From the NCBI GenBank assembly GCA_963969345.1, contig OZ017766.1:2852001-2916000 (forward strand): a DNA stretch of 64,000 bases, in the 5' to 3' direction. This DNA comes from Turbatrix aceti. Taxonomy: Eukaryota; Nematoda; Chromadorea; Rhabditida; Panagrolaimidae. Positions 1-10,346 of this stretch are shown in pieces. The notes under the pieces were generated by a model. It was not told the DNA's origin, searched no databases, and was given only the letters and a program-made list of their open reading frames with translations. The position numbers and the translations under genes are program-made. Every line of letters begins with the position of its first letter. The first letter of the stretch is position 1.

Positions 1-482
1 CAACAGTAATAAATCACGGAGGTGTCGTAATAAAATTTTTAGATAAGATCGCCGCAACTCCACAAGTTACAATCATTACTACCGTCTTTTTCATAACTTT
101 TCTCGTTCGCAACAAATAATCGAATCTCATTAACACTATGCCAAAGGCAGATTAAAGTAAAAATCGATAAAACATGCTCTAAAAACGTATCACAAACCTT
201 GACGTGCAGAAATTCAATGATAAAGTGCAGACGACATGCGTGGGATTTTACAAAGCTTCTGCGTGCAATGCAGTGAGAAAGAAAACGTTTCAAGATCGAT
301 TCAAAAGACACTCGAGAGCGGTTTTATTCATCCTGTTGTGTACACTTTTCCGGCTGGCTCGTCAGCTGATGGCTTTCGACACGCTTTGCCAGCCTGACAA
401 CAAAATTTGACGAGTTCTCTGGTTTTGTGAATTCAACCCGTGAATTCTATATTTTCTGATATTTGTGGCGCTGAAGTTGAAA

Positions 483-1237
483 ATGGCAGCCAGCTACAAA
501 TCTCCTAGAAAACTGAAATTTGCGGTGAGTTGTTCGTCAAATATGAACCGCTCCATGGAAGCCCATCTCGTCTTGCAGTGAGTTTTTTTTTGTGAACGCG
601 AGAAAATTGTTGCCGGGCTATTTTTAGGTCCCGCAACTTTGACATCACTTCCTACGGCACTGGCAATACCGTGAAGCTGCCGGGACCCGCGATAGACAAG
701 CCGAACGTCTATGAGTTCGAGACGACGTCTTACGATTACATTTTCAAGGATTTGAGGAAAAAGGATCCGAGATTGTCAGTTTTTTGCCGCTCGTTGATTG
801 TTTTTTCACACCTGCTCTTTCAGATACCACAACAATGGGTTGCTAGGGATGCTGGAACGCAACCGGAAAATAAAAAAATGTCCTCAAAAATTCCAGCGAT
901 CCAGCGAAAAATTTGACGTAATTATCTGCCTCGAAGAACGCGTTTACGATCAGGTACTCGATTTCATGTACACCAAGCCTTCGGTTGTCGGTGATCGGGT
1001 GCACATTATCAATGTGGATATCACGGGTGAATTGCTTTTACCTTTTTTGAAGCTTATTGATCGGTTCGGATTTCAGACAATCCACAGGACGCGACGGTTG
1101 GCGCCCAGCTGGTAGCCAGACTATGCCAGGAACTCGAGCAGACGTCGGACCTCGACGACGACATGGACGAGATCTTGACGACCTTCGAGGTCAACAACCA
1201 AAATCGAAATATCATAAATACGATCTGTTTTTATTAA
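483..1237 (+). CDS. SSU72: SSU72 RNA polymerase II CTD phosphatase
   Basis: SSU72 removes phosphate from Ser5 of the Pol II C-terminal repeat and works with the 3'-end processing machinery in the nucleus. Four exons (483-577, 628-774, 824-1026, 1077-1237) joined at GT/AG introns of about 50 nt give one open frame of about 200 residues, the family's usual length. The N-terminal CSSNMNRS segment carries the low-molecular-weight phosphatase signature C-x5-R (Cys17, Arg23). The block TVKLPGPAIDKPNVYEF and the ending NTICFY are also typical of SSU72. The start is the only ATG before the catalytic loop. The stop is 109 nt upstream of the TAF11 start on the same strand. Identity is very secure; exon edges are inferred from splice consensus and frame. 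Confidence 0.95.
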
Positions 1238-1346
1238 TTTTTTTTGTTTACGGGTAAAATCGCGAAAAATGAGACTGTTGATTACGATTGTAAATATTCG
1301 TTGATTGCGATCAATTATTTATTTTTGTTGACAATAGGACAATTTT

Positions 1347-2127
1347 ATGTCTAAAAAACAAGATTTTAGCTTCCCAGCCATGTCAAATCCCCCAGCGAAG
1401 AAACCCAAGTTTTCTAGCGGCTTTGCCGAGGCGCTGAGCCTTCTCGATGACCCCAACGCCTCCCAGCACGCTCCATCGTCACCGGAAGACGAGCCGACCG
1501 CCGCTGCTCTCATCCCCGAGCTGTCATCCGACGAAGGGGAATCCAGCGACGAAGCCGAGGCCGTTCCTGCCCCCGCTTCTCAACCCAAGGAGAAAAAAGT
1601 AAGTGAACCACCGAATTTGGCATTTTTGCACGGCTTCGGCCTTCCAGGTCCACTTTGACTCCAAAACCCGCTCCATCCCAGCCCCCGAGCCTGCCGGGCC
1701 GTCTTCTTCTTCGGAAACAAAGCCGGTTGATTCCGAGCAAGACGACGAAGGCCTCGAAGTCGCCAAGTCAACCTCCGAGGAGGAGGAGATCGAGCGCGTC
1801 AAGCAACTTATCCTGCTCGCCAACCTCGACACGGATCAGCTGGAGCGGTACGAGTCCATGCGTCGTTCGAGCTTCCCGAAGTCGGCGGTGAAGAGGCTCA
1901 TCTACCAGGCAACGGGCTGCGCGGCGTCGAATCACGTGACCATCGCCATCGCCGGCATGGCCAAGGTCTTCATCGGGGAGCTCGTCGAAGAGGCACTAGC
2001 CATCAAGAACCGCGAGGGCGACGAGACGGATCCCATCCATCCTTCGCATCTCCGGGCCGCGTACAAGAAGATGGACGAGGAGGATCGGCTCTATCCCGCT
2101 GTGCCGAGGAAGAAGCCTTTTTTGTGA
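1347..2127 (+). CDS. TAF11: TAF11, TFIID subunit with histone fold
   Basis: TAF11 pairs with TAF13 through a histone fold in TFIID, near TBP and TFIIA at Pol II promoters. Exons are 1347-1598 and 1648-2127 (243 residues), phase 0 across a 49-nt intron. The N-terminal half is acidic and rich in Ser, Pro and Glu. The C-terminal half has the hTAFII28-like fold with family segments such as DQLERYESMRRSSFPKSAVK and IAIAGMAKVFIGELVEEAL. An alternative start lies 33 nt downstream (MSNPPAKK). A splice acceptor (gacaatag) ends about 9 nt before the ATG with no coding exon before it, which fits trans-splicing or a leader exon. The short distance from SSU72 suggests a shared transcript. Confidence 0.92.
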
Positions 2128-2243
2128 TGTTTTTGGGGGTTTGTAAGTATATTTATCGTTTTTTTTGTTTTTTTTTGATAAAAAATATAAATATTTGTAA
2201 AAATTCAAATTTTGCACAGATGCAAATTGCTTGCCGTTGTTGT

Positions 2244-2289
2244 ATGCCGTCCTGGAAGGGAGACAATCGTTGTCATATCCAGGACGGCA
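2244..2289. promoter_or_regulatory. Hairpin and upstream ORF start in the cyclophilin leader
   Basis: Between TAF11 and the cyclophilin ATG, bases 2245-2256 are perfectly complementary to 2278-2289 (12 bp). A second small stem, 2262-2266 with 2270-2274, sits inside. The outer stem begins within an ATG (2244) that opens a 46-codon upstream reading frame ending at 2384, overlapping the main start at 2354 in another frame. If transcribed, this could slow or divert initiation on the cyclophilin message; that role is inference. Confidence 0.5.
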
Positions 2290-2353
2290 ACTGTTTGCTC
2301 CGTGCGATTTGTCGACCATCGCTTTCGTCTCTACGCGGACGGGGACGTGTAAC

Positions 2354-3170
2354 ATGGGCTGCGGCACGTCAAAGTCCAAATTGAAGGTGCCAGCCCCCGT
2401 CGTTCCGCAGAATGTGCACGCAGCGGCTTCAGCGGGCGATCCGCCCTCTGGACAAACTCCGACACCCTTGAGCACGCCCGTAGGCTCTCCCGAAACGAAT
2501 TCTTCGTCGCTGGAGATCAGCACGGGGACACCGCAGTCGCCGGTGAGGTCAAGTGCGAATCCGAGGGTCTTCATGGACGTCTCGATCAACAACCAGCCTG
2601 CGGGCCGAATTGTCTTTCTTCTGCGCGCGGACGTCGTGCCCAAGACAGCGGAGAACTTCCGCGCGCTGTGCACGGGCGAGCGCATTGGGTCGCAGGGCAA
2701 GCCACTCACCTACAAGGGCTCCAAGTTCCACCGGGGCGAGTACAACCACCTGCTGCATGGCGGAAACATCACCAACGACTTCACGACCCGGGGCGAGTCC
2801 ATCTACGGCCTCTTCTTCGACGACGAGAACTTCATCCTCAAGCACGATGAGCCAGGCGTGCTCTGCATGGCCAACGACTGGGGTTTGGCCTTTTATATGT
2901 GGTTCACGTGGTTTAACTGCTTTTCAGGACCAAACACGAACGGCTCCGAGTTCCTCGTCATGCTCCAGCCCAATTCGTGGTACGACGGGCGGAACGTCGT
3001 CTTCGGCAAGGTCATAGAGGGCATGGACGTGGTCAAGGCGATATCCGGACAGGTAGGCGCATGGGGGGTCCTCAGCGATTCGATTCACGCAGGGCGATTT
3101 GCAGCCCGCGAACGAGGACAACGACCGGCTGTATGCGGAGTGTGTCATCACCAACTGCGGGCAACTCTGA
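2354..3170 (+). CDS. Cyclophilin with MGC lipidation-type N-terminus and altered active site
   Basis: Cyclophilins are peptidyl-prolyl isomerases of about 165 residues. Exons 2354-2882, 2928-3052 and 3093-3170 encode 243 residues: a Ser/Pro/Thr-rich N-terminal extension of about 70 residues, then a cyclophilin domain ending NCGQL. The protein starts MGCGTSKSK, a classic N-myristoylation plus palmitoylation pattern, and this is the first in-frame ATG. Compared with human CypA as I know it, Arg55 is kept (FHR) and Trp121 is kept (SWYDG), but Phe60 and Gln63 are both His, Phe113 is Leu and His126 is Asn. Catalysis is therefore probably weak or lost. The first intron is 45 nt and stop-free, so retention would add 15 residues in frame. 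A membrane-tethered binding role is inference. Confidence 0.88.
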
Positions 3171-3266
3171 AGGCAAAAAAAAGTGCAAATTGTTTGTTTT
3201 TGATTAGTATGAATAAATTTTATTATCTCACGCATCTGCAAAGCCTAACCTAAAAACATTTACATT

Positions 3267-5455
3267 TCAAGGCTTACAAGCCTCGATGTCTTCGCGGAAC
3301 TGGTCGTTTTGCTTGACGGCCTTCTCCAGGACAGTCAGGAGGTACGCCTGCTGCTGATCGTTGTTTGCGTGAATTTCCTCGACCTCCTCAATGGCGCCCT
3401 CCATGAAGGTGTCCGTCGCTTCATCGATATCCTGAACGCGGAATCGGTGCTCCGATTCGACGCGGAGGATCTCCTTGGACAGCTCGGAGTACCGCATTTT
3501 GCTCGCGTGGACCTCGACTTTGAGTTTCGCGACCGCATCCGCCTCCAGACCTCGTTTTTCGATGATGACCGATTCCTTCGCGTCGAGTTCCGCTTTTTGG
3601 AGCCGAAGATTTCCAATTTTGTCCCCAGTAGCTTTGAGAATGCGATTACCGGAGCTCTCCATTTCCCGTTGCCTCTGCTCGGAGTAGAGAAGCTCGTTTT
3701 CGTAGTTCTCAGCCTTCATTTCGAGAGCTTTGACCTCCTCGACGCATGAATCCGTCTGCCGGTTAATGGCATCCACGAGGGCGTCGGAGCATCGAGAGAA
3801 GTTGTCCAGACACGCAACCGCATCTTCGACGGAAGCCAGTTTGACGTCCTTGACGAGATCGTAGACGCCCAAGGCCTGGACCTCGTTTTTCGGCACGACA
3901 CGCTCAGCGACGGTAACGAGGAAATTGCCGGTTTCGTTGAACCGCGCGCCGATCGCCTGCAGTGCCTTCGTCGACTTGCACTGGGCTTCGGAAGGCTTGC
4001 TGACGAGCTCCTGTTGCTGGACCGCGAGGCTTCGGAGTTGTTCCCGGAGCAAGATGAGTCGGGAGGCAGCTTCCCGTGCTTCGACCGGCTTCATTTTCTG
4101 ACTCGCGATTCGATGTTTCATCTCCGCGTTCGAGAGCGTGAGAGCTTCGCATTTTTGTGTGACGAGATTGGCTTCGGTTTGTGATCGCACCTGAAAAAAA
4201 TGCTCAAAAATTACGGTATACCAAGATTTTTGGTGTAAAATGACGGAAAACAGTAAAATTGAAAATTTTGAAGTACAAAAAAGAAAATATTCCATAAAGC
4301 GTAAATTAGCGTTAATTTGAGGAAAATCCTAATATTTGGCCTAAAACAGCCAAAATGACCCACCAAATCGTTTTCCTTGGTCGTAATGAACTCTTGAACG
4401 CCCTGGAGGTAGGAATCGAGATTCTGAACGTCAGTCTGGAGGTGCTGGACGGCCTGTTTCTCGATGACCAGATTCTGCTCCGCTCGCTCCAGCCTCATCT
4501 GGATCGCCTCGTGCTCGCGTTTGAGCTTCGTCAGTTGGGAGTCGGTTCCGTCCTGGTCCAAGTTGAGCTTTTCCAGGAGACCACGCTCAATCGCCTGCGC
4601 TTCTTCGGAAAATGAGTGGTCGATGTTGGGCTCGAGCAGGGATTTCTTATAGGCTGTTGTGAAAAAACTGTAGGCATACTGAAAATATTTACAATTTCGT
4701 TGGGGCGGGGAGAAGCAGAAAGACTCACGCCACGACGAAGGCTTTCGAGGTCATTTTCATTGTTCGTGCCGAGCAGGTCACCGATGCTGCAGGCAGTGTC
4801 GCCTTCGACGACGTCGATCAGCCAGGAGATGGCGTCGATGACCTGGGGCCACGCGCTTGGGGCGCCGACGTTCTCGAACGTGCTCTGGCGAAGGGTGACC
4901 GGGTAACCGTAAGCCTTAAGGATCGTCATGGCCTGCAATTGCATAAAAAAGCGCGCGGTGCATCCAACACTCCAAAATCGCAAAAATTACAAACTTCGGA
5001 CTGAATTTTGGTGAACGTAAACTCCGAGTCGAGGTGCGAGTAGACATATTTGAAGAGCAGCGTAAAATTGCTGATAGACGCATGGCTGACCACCTTTGGA
5101 TCGATGGACGACTCAGTCTTGATGAGAAAGCGGCGAATGACGGCTTTCTGGCGCTCTATGTAATCGCGGTCCCGGATATTGCGCGTTGTCTTGGCCTGGA
5201 GATTGGTCGAGCCCAGCATGCTCGTCCGGGGAATACTCAGTCGATTCAAGTGCGCATCGGAGCTGCAAAAGACCAAAAAAGCCTGCTGAGGAACAGAGCA
5301 CGGGATACTTACGGTCGACAGAGGCTAGCCCGGTGTCTGCGATTCTCAGCGATGCGGCCGTAGGGCCTGATCTCTGACCGTACGACAAGTGGTTGTGTAG
5401 TGGATCGTGAAGCTGCGGGAGTCCGAAGCGAAAAAGGGCGGCTCGATTCCGCCAT
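3267..5455 (-). CDS. NDC80: NDC80/HEC1 kinetochore protein
   Basis: NDC80 is the microtubule-binding subunit of the outer-kinetochore Ndc80 complex. Five exons on the minus strand (5455-5313, 5262-4995, 4932-4729, 4678-4364, 4190-3267) join in frame to 617 residues; the human protein has 642. The N-terminus is a basic, Ser/Arg-rich tail of about 60 residues. A calponin-homology domain follows (about 70-200), with the hallmark GAPSAWPQVIDAISWLID. The remainder is long charged heptad-type sequence expected to form the coiled coil with NUF2. The start is the ATG of MAESSRPF; an in-frame upstream start region exists but has no acceptor close by. Identity rests mainly on the CH-domain signature plus architecture. 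Confidence 0.93.
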
Positions 5456-5798
5456 GCCGGCTTCAACGACGGAAGCAGAAACAAAGGAAGTGTCAGAAAA
5501 TAATAACTGCGTTGCTCCGTAACATTCCAGATCAGAATGCGTGCACTTTCCATTTTTACGAGATAAAATTTTCGTTCCGGGAACATTATGATTCAAATTT
5601 TACGAAATCGCTCGCTCCAGTGTTCGGTTCGAAAAATCCGAACCGGTTTTTTTGCCTTGTGTCGGCAAAATGCGTTGAACAATCCAACACGAATCAACGG
5701 CGACCGACCATTTCGCATTTCAAAATGGAAAAATTAGCAATATGAACGTTCATAACTTGTCGGTGTGAGCTCGCCGAATTTCATAGAGTCGAGTAAGC
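5456..5798. other. Divergent intergenic region, NDC80 and a membrane-protein gene
   Basis: This 343-nt AT-rich stretch separates the NDC80 start (minus) from the membrane-protein start (plus), so it should hold both promoters. No coding exon, clear TATA box or repeat was recognised in it. Confidence 0.4.
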
Positions 5799-6701
5799 AT
5801 GTCACGAAGGAGCTGCAAAGCCGCCGTTCTGAGTATCGCTTTCCTGCACAGCATCGGCGCGGTGGACGCCACAGGGATGGGCTTGCTGCTGGTGCTCGAC
5901 GGCGCGTTCCGGCAGGTGCACGTCCTCTTCATGTCCACGACCTGGATCATCTGCATGACGAACGCGGTCGTATACACGCGCTACCTCACCAAGGAGTACT
6001 ACTACCTGGACACCTGGTACGACGTAGGTGCCTCTGCGCTCTTGGGGCCGAAACAGCGTTCGCGTGATTCCAGGTTCACAAAAAAATGTGCACCGCCACC
6101 TCCGTGCTCGTGTTGGCCTCTTCGGTCGTGGTCATGTTCCGGTTTTCCGCCTCTGCCACGCAGGTGTACCTGGCGGGGCTGACGGGCCTGCTCTGTCTCT
6201 TCCTTTCCTCCTACGAGCTCTTCGACTGCCGGAAGTCCGGCGGGTGCATAGTCGCCAAGCACCAGTTTCTGAGCTACGCGCTGTACTTCTGCGGCGTGCT
6301 CTCGGTGACCGAGCACGTGGCCATGAGCCACCTGCCCCCCAAGCTGCACGTCGTGGTAGAAACGATCTGCGCCATCTACGCCTTCCTCGTCGCACTCGCC
6401 GTCGCGTACCTCGAAATCCTCCGCACCAGTGAGACGAGCCTCAGAGCCCTCAACCAGTTGGACAACGCCACGTACCTGGTCAGCGCCAACCTGTGCCCCG
6501 TGAAGGTGGCCTGCCCCTACGAACAGACCGTAGATCCTATCTTCCACGAATTCATCAACGATGTGAGATCCGTGTTTCGTGCCACGGATAATTTTGGGCT
6601 TTCAGATACAAACGCACCGCGCGTGCACGCTCCTGACCATCTCGGTACTCACCGTCGGGTGTTCTATGACTCTTGTTATCATCGACATTTTGGTTTACTA
6701 A
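5799..6701 (+). CDS. Multi-pass membrane protein, family not recognised
   Basis: Three exons (5799-6023, 6074-6562, 6606-6701) join in phase 0 to 269 residues. Six to seven hydrophobic helices are visible: around residues 8-30, 40-62, 80-100, 102-126, 140-162 and 166-190, and one in the last exon, which ends with a hydrophobic stretch and VY-stop. Short charged loops separate them. There is no cleavable signal peptide and I see no motif that names a family. Superficial resemblance to small six-helix families such as DRAM/PGAP2 was considered but no shared signature was found. That the last 43-nt intron joins a perfect transmembrane helix onto the frame supports the gene model. Function is unknown. 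Confidence 0.72.
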
Positions 6702-7494
6702 TCATTGTTGTTTTGTTTGTCGAAATAAACAAGTGTGTTTTTTATGCATTTTTGGAATCAGCGGGTCTGAATTAGTATAATAGGACACTTTTTAGGACGA
6801 TATGAGAACAGGCACTAATCTTTATTTTTGTCGATGTCGCATCTTATGCAATTTATCTGCGCTACTCAATTGCCCCGCGACCGACCAAGTCACGCAGCCA
6901 ACGAACACTGTTGTAGCCACAGAATTAGACATTTATGATCTCCAACCAAACGCCTATAAAACCACATATATAAATCAATAATACAAGAACTAAGGCATAC
7001 CTATCGGATCCTTCAATGTGTCCGGGACAGGCGTTTGGGATACAAGCTTGGGCAAGCAAGCCAATCAGCGGATCGTAAGTATATTATCCCCTGAAGAGAA
7101 AGGAGATAATATACTCGTGGCCATTTAGGGCTGATAGCTTACCGGTTGAACAGTCACTCAATTCCTGACCGATCACCAGGGGACTCGTGCACGACAACTT
7201 GTCTGCGCGAGTGGGGGAAAGAAGGCGTTGCCCAAGTTTCGCATCGAGACCATTTGGCGTGGTCTTAACAAACACGACCGCCAGAAGACACTCATGGAAA
7301 AGAAATGAAACGAACAGGTAATTCTACGCGAGAGAAGAGTTCGCACGGATAGCAACAACTCGCACTCTCGTAACAAAAACTAAGTAAAGGAATGTAAAAA
7401 AGCATTGTAAAATGATGGGTGTGATGCCAAAACGATACAGGAAAATCCAAGATCACCGACAAGCTTGAAAAATATGTAAAAGAGGAGTTGGTAT
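6702..7494. other. Convergent intergenic region with a relic of a BET exon
   Basis: This lies between the 3' ends of the membrane-protein gene (plus) and the BET gene (minus). Bases 7056-7079 are identical to 7661-7684 inside a BET exon (24 nt, same orientation). On the minus strand the copy is preceded at about 7090-7104 by a good acceptor (cctttctcttcag), but a stop lies in the BET frame, so it looks like a decayed duplicate exon. An AT-rich segment near 6950-6980 contains a tataaaa motif. No intact gene was recognised. Confidence 0.45.
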
Positions 7495-10346
7495 TCAGAA
7501 GTCATCTTCAAAAGCCGCCATGATTCGAATTTGTCGTCCAACCTCGACAACAGGAGACGGCGAGTGCGGAATCGTCTGAAATGGGGAACGAAAAGTAAAT
7601 TTCATGTGCAAAAGTGGAAAAAAAGTAAACTTACACGCTGCTGAGTAACATCGTCATCGAGCAAGCCAATCAGCGGATCGTAAGCCAGATTTGGATTTCG
7701 TGCATCGACCGGGTTGGAAGATTGGGGCCTTTGATCCTAAAGATTTCAAAAAAAATGAAACAATCAAGACAAAAAAGAACCCTACCGTATGCTCGACGCT
7801 AGCTGCAGCTTTTGGCTTCAGCACGGGTGAACCAGCGAGATATCCTTGAACGCCAGAAGGTTCGGCACGCGTGTCAGCTCCGGTGAGGGAAGATTCAACC
7901 ACGACCGGTCTGAGAAGGCGTTCCTCACCTTTGGCAGGCTCAGCAAACGTGTCTCCATCGCCAGAGAGTTCAGCGACCACTTTTTCGCCCGTGGCAACAG
8001 CTGTGAGGCCTTTTTCGTCCGCAACAGGTCGAGAAAAACGTCCATCATCATTGGTAGGCTCAGCAAGCGGTACTTCACCGGCAGAAGACTTGGCACATCC
8101 AGCGAGACCTTCAACCGAGTCAACGAGACTTGATTCGCCTTTCGCGACAAGACCAGCGGCAACTTCTTCAATCACGGACGATTCGGCAACGTTCACTTTC
8201 GCCGGCTGTGAGATTTCGCTGTCTTCGCTAGAATCTAAAAAAAACAAAAAATCTCATTTTTATACCTTTCGCGGTCTCAAATTTGTCAAATTGTGTGCAA
8301 AAAATAGATTTCTAACCTGAATCACTGCTGCTATCGCTGTCGCTGACAGAGGAGGGGCTCAAATCAGGTCCCCTAAACGACGAAATGAACGAACGCTGCT
8401 GAGAAGATCTGACGCGGCGATATCTGTTGCCGTCGCTCGCCGCAGCATCGGGAGTTGTGCCACTGTTGCCGGCGTCAATCGAGTGGTCCAGCGTCGACGA
8501 CGAAGTCTCAGATGCTGAAAAACATTTTGAACGTAAAAAGAACTGTTTTGGCAATAAAAACGAGCAGATTCCACAAAAAAACAAAAACCAACCATTTGGC
8601 GTGCTGTCATTGGCATAGCGTGCGATGACCTCCTTTTCGCCACTGGCAGGCGCTGTGAGGCCTTCGTCATCCGCAACGGGTCCACAAAGACGTTCATCAC
8701 CATTGGTAGGCTCAGCGAGCGGTACTTCTGCGGCAGAAGGCTTGGCACATCCAGCGAGATCTTCTTCAGTCGCAACCGGGTCAGCGAGGCTTGATTGGAC
8801 TTTCGCGACAAGACCCGCGGCAACTTCTTCAATCAGTGCAGATTCGGCAACGTGAGGACTGCCAATCGAGTTTTCAATAGTCGACGACGAAGTCTCAGAT
8901 GCTAAAAAATATTTCGAACGTAAAAGATCTGTCAAAGCGAACAAAAACGAGCAAATATTACACAAAAAAAAACCAACCATTTAGCGTGCTATCGTTGGCC
9001 GTGGGATTATTCTTGACGTACAGAGAAACGAAGGCCTTGATTTCCCTGAGCGTGATCGGCTTGAGAGTGGTCAAATCAATCTCGACTTTTTCGGGATCGT
9101 AGTGGGGGATCTTTTCCCGGGACTCAACGATGGACCCAACAATCCAGAGTTTGTCGCCCGGCACCTGCATCATGTCGCGAGACAGTTGAAGTTTCTCATC
9201 GAAGGACATTGGCTCTCGATTTTTCTCATCGCCGGAATCAAAATCGTAGTCATCGGAGGCAGCCTTGGCTTTCTTCGCCGGTGGGCGCCTTCGGTTTGCC
9301 TTCGTCGGTGGAGCAGAGGTCGTCGACTTCCGTCCAGTGAGCGGCTTTGACGCGGCCTTCTTCGGCGGTGGGGGACGAACGACTTCGGAATACGAGTCGC
9401 CAACAGGGGGAGTGTAGCAGTCCCGCGGTTTCGGGGCTCGTTTGACACCGGATGAAAGCAGAGCAGGGAGAACAACCGAATCCGGAGTAGGCGGAGATAC
9501 CTCCGTTGTCTCCTCACCAGCACCGGCCAGAGCCTTCTCGATCTCAGTGAAAAGTTGCGGTGGATAAGCGGGCGCTGGTTTGCCCTCAGCAAGAGCTTTC
9601 GTCCTTTTGAAACCACAGTTGACCAATTCCGAGTTCAAGCTTGTCAAGCGGGCAATTAGAGCCTGCAACTGAGGGTGGAGTTTCTCGGCCATTTCATCTT
9701 CGGTGACGTCTTCGGCGGTCGGTGGAATTTCTTTGAGAAGAGACTCGATGCGCCGGTCGAAAGCGTCCTTCAATTCTACCGCCTTTCTGAAAACCGAGTT
9801 GCGGGCACCGTTGTAGAGACATGCGTTGCTGACCATCAGGTGCACGTCGGCGATGACACCCTGCACGTTGACGTATTGGCCGACGTCAAATTTGTTCAAA
9901 ATTGTTCCCAAATCGATGGGATTTTTGACAATGTCGTTGTAGTCAAAAAGTTTGAGGCCGACGACGTCCACAGGAGCAAGGAAGTCTGAGTTCATCTGAA
10001 ACAGAAAAACGTATATCAAAAACATGGCAAAAACTGGTCAAAAAACATTTTAGGTAAAAGAAAAGTTGCTAAAAATACCGCAAAAAACACATTTTAGGTA
10101 TTGTTTTAGCCCAAAAACCTGGCAATAAAGATTTTTTTGAATTCAATTCATTTTTCCCCTAATCCCGCAACCAACCTTCTTATTCTTCTTTGACATCAAA
10201 TCGACGAGAATCATGCGACAGGCACTCATCCGAGACGAGAGCTTCTGGGAGTCGGAGGTGTCGGGTGGACGGGTCTTGCGCTTCTTGGCAGGATTATTCG
10301 TCGAATCAGCCTCCATTTTTCTCTTGACTACCGTGGTCCTCTTCAT
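7495..10346 (-). CDS. BET family chromatin protein with a single bromodomain and ET domain
   Basis: BET proteins bind acetylated histones and recruit transcription regulators. Seven exons on the minus strand (10346-10176, 9995-8978, 8901-8593, 8514-8317, 8234-7786, 7736-7635, 7575-7495) give 775 residues. One bromodomain spans about residues 35-145, with the acetyl-lysine Asn in the NACLYNG segment. The ET domain spans about 320-384 (MSFDEKLQLSRDMM, then VEIDLTTLKPITLREIKAFV). A basic Pro-rich linker separates them. The C-terminal third is Ala/Glu/Ser-rich and partly repeated. Animal BET proteins normally have two bromodomains. An acceptor 5 nt before the ATG and a noncoding exon-like stretch with a donor near 10413 indicate a 5' UTR intron or leader addition. 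The last residues, AFEDDF, are acidic. Confidence 0.9.
7786..8977 (-). repeat. Tandem exon-intron duplication within the BET gene
   Basis: Exons 8901-8593 and 8514-8317 both begin ASETSSST, and the two exons before those introns end with ANDSTLN or ANDSTPN followed by a split Gly/Ala codon. The introns 8977-8902 and 8592-8515 are plainly homologous: both start gttggtttt, contain a ctcgttttt core and end with a tacgttc(g/a)aaat(a/g)ttttt(t/c)ag pattern. The body of exon 8901-8593 is in turn repeated in exon 8234-7786, with shared blocks IEEVAAGLVAK and EVPLAEPTN. All copies stay in frame. Confidence 0.8.

Noticed and set aside
1..482. Short open frames in the first 480 bases on both strands.
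   Set aside because: No recognisable product and no consistent splice sites. Treated as upstream noncoding sequence.
2244..2384. Upstream frame before the cyclophilin contains [10 protein letters not shown], similar to the catalytic stretch of OTU proteases.
   Set aside because: It is only 46 codons long, lies in the leader hairpin, and has no other OTU motif. The likeness is probably chance.
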